5,582 bases of DNA from Candidatus Woesearchaeota archaeon. Lineage in GTDB: Archaea > Nanobdellota > Nanobdellia > Woesearchaeales > JACPBV01. The stretch spans positions 1 to 5,582 of the forward strand of contig JACPBU010000122.1 of assembly GCA_016180165.1 (NCBI GenBank), given 5' to 3'. Both the position numbers and the translations under genes were made by a program. The notes under the pieces were generated by a model. The model was given only the letters and a program-made list of their open reading frames with translations. It had not been told where the DNA came from and did not search any database. Shown here one piece after another: positions 5,219 to 5,582 of this stretch (within the stretch, counting starts at the first letter, position 1; every line of letters starts with the position of its first letter).

Positions 5219-5582
5219 CTATCTCAAGATATCTTTCAGTTCCCGGAGTATATCCTCTCTATTCTTTTCGACTTCAACCTTTTTTTTGGTTCTCCAAAGA
5301 AATCCAAAAGCTTTTCCTTCCTGTTCAATTACCTTATATCTTTTGAGGCCGTAACAATTGAAAATTTCTGACCACAGAATGCTGCCCCTTTCGAACTTTT
5401 CGATTGCCTCAATGATAAACCCTAACCAGCCCCTGTGCTTCGTAAGGATTTCACATACTTTTTTTTCAGGGATGTGCGCCGCGCAAAAAGGGTTGGTCAC
5501 AATGTTATGGTGCCACTGCTCAAATTCTTTTTGTGTTGCTGCTTGTCGTATGAACGGAAGACCCTCGTCCAACAATGTACGG
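5219..5582 (-). CDS. Hypothetical protein, 5' end beyond window
   Basis: I do not recognise this protein. The frame is open from a TAG stop at 5219-5221 to the right edge. The only in-window initiator is a TTG at 5575, two codons from the edge, and the visible 118 residues after it contain no methionine, so the true start is probably outside. The visible part is soluble-looking with no membrane segment. Counting from that TTG, it has an amphipathic, aromatic-rich middle (about 48-95) and a strongly charged C-terminal helix (about 97-118, rich in K, E and R). C31-x2-H34, C41 and H47 are suggestive of metal binding but too loose to call. Lack of stops over 120 codons, the compact 5-bp convergent junction with the methyltransferase gene, and biased amino-acid composition support it as real. 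Function is unknown. Confidence 0.65.
   Translation of the reverse strand, partial: RTLLDEGLPFIRQAATQKEFEQWHHNIVTNPFCAAHIPEKKVCEILTKHRGWLGFIIEAIEKFERGSILWSEIFNCYGLKRYKVIEQEGKAFGFLWRTKKKVEVEKNREDILRELKDILR
5280..5287 (+). terminator. T8 tract, candidate terminator for the isoaspartyl methyltransferase gene
   Basis: Eight consecutive T begin 67 bases past the methyltransferase stop, inside the convergent gene, where the antisense strand encodes a lysine run (TKKK). It is the first long T-tract downstream and fits hairpin-independent archaeal termination. A second T8 at 5459-5466 could act as backup. Coding of lysines on the other strand is an alternative explanation. Confidence 0.4.

Overview
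The window reads as archaeal chromosome, most likely from an uncultivated or small-genome lineage; a DPANN-type archaeon is possible, but the phylum cannot be fixed from this sequence. Four things point to archaea: TATA boxes of the form TTTATAAA placed where archaeal promoters have them, apparent leaderless starts, oligo-T tracts rather than hairpin-plus-U terminators, and an Fcf1-like PIN protein of the archaeal type. Coding is dense, with six genes and short or overlapping junctions. I see no rRNA, tRNA, insertion sequence, phage gene or recognisable defence locus.

Layout: positions 1-173 are non-coding and carry two copies of a 24-bp palindromic repeat. A small membrane site-2-type zinc protease (174-743, minus) follows. 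A 146-bp divergent spacer with a TATA box and two palindromes separates it from a two-repeat EamA/DMT-family permease (890-1729, plus). The permease gene runs tail-to-tail into, and overlaps by 51 bp, a PIN-domain nuclease gene (1679-2119, minus). That gene is the second gene of a translationally coupled pair led by phosphoenolpyruvate synthase (2116-4509, minus). Divergent from the synthase, and apparently sharing one symmetric TATA box with it, is a protein-L-isoaspartate O-methyltransferase (from about 4575 to 5213, plus). This ends 5 bp from the stop of an unrecognised gene that leaves the window at its right edge (5219-5582, minus).

Functionally the genes are mostly housekeeping: gluconeogenic carbon flow (PEP synthase), protein repair (isoaspartyl methyltransferase), probable RNA processing (PIN), small-molecule transport and intramembrane proteolysis. 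There is no obvious shared pathway. The clearest organisational links are the ATGA overlap between PEP synthase and the PIN gene and the shared divergent promoter.

I did not find a convincing new biological system. The points most worth a second look are the repeat pair at the left edge, the palindromes in the divergent spacer, the C-terminal tail of the PIN protein encoded antisense to the permease, and the two T8 tracts flanking the convergent junction near 5216.
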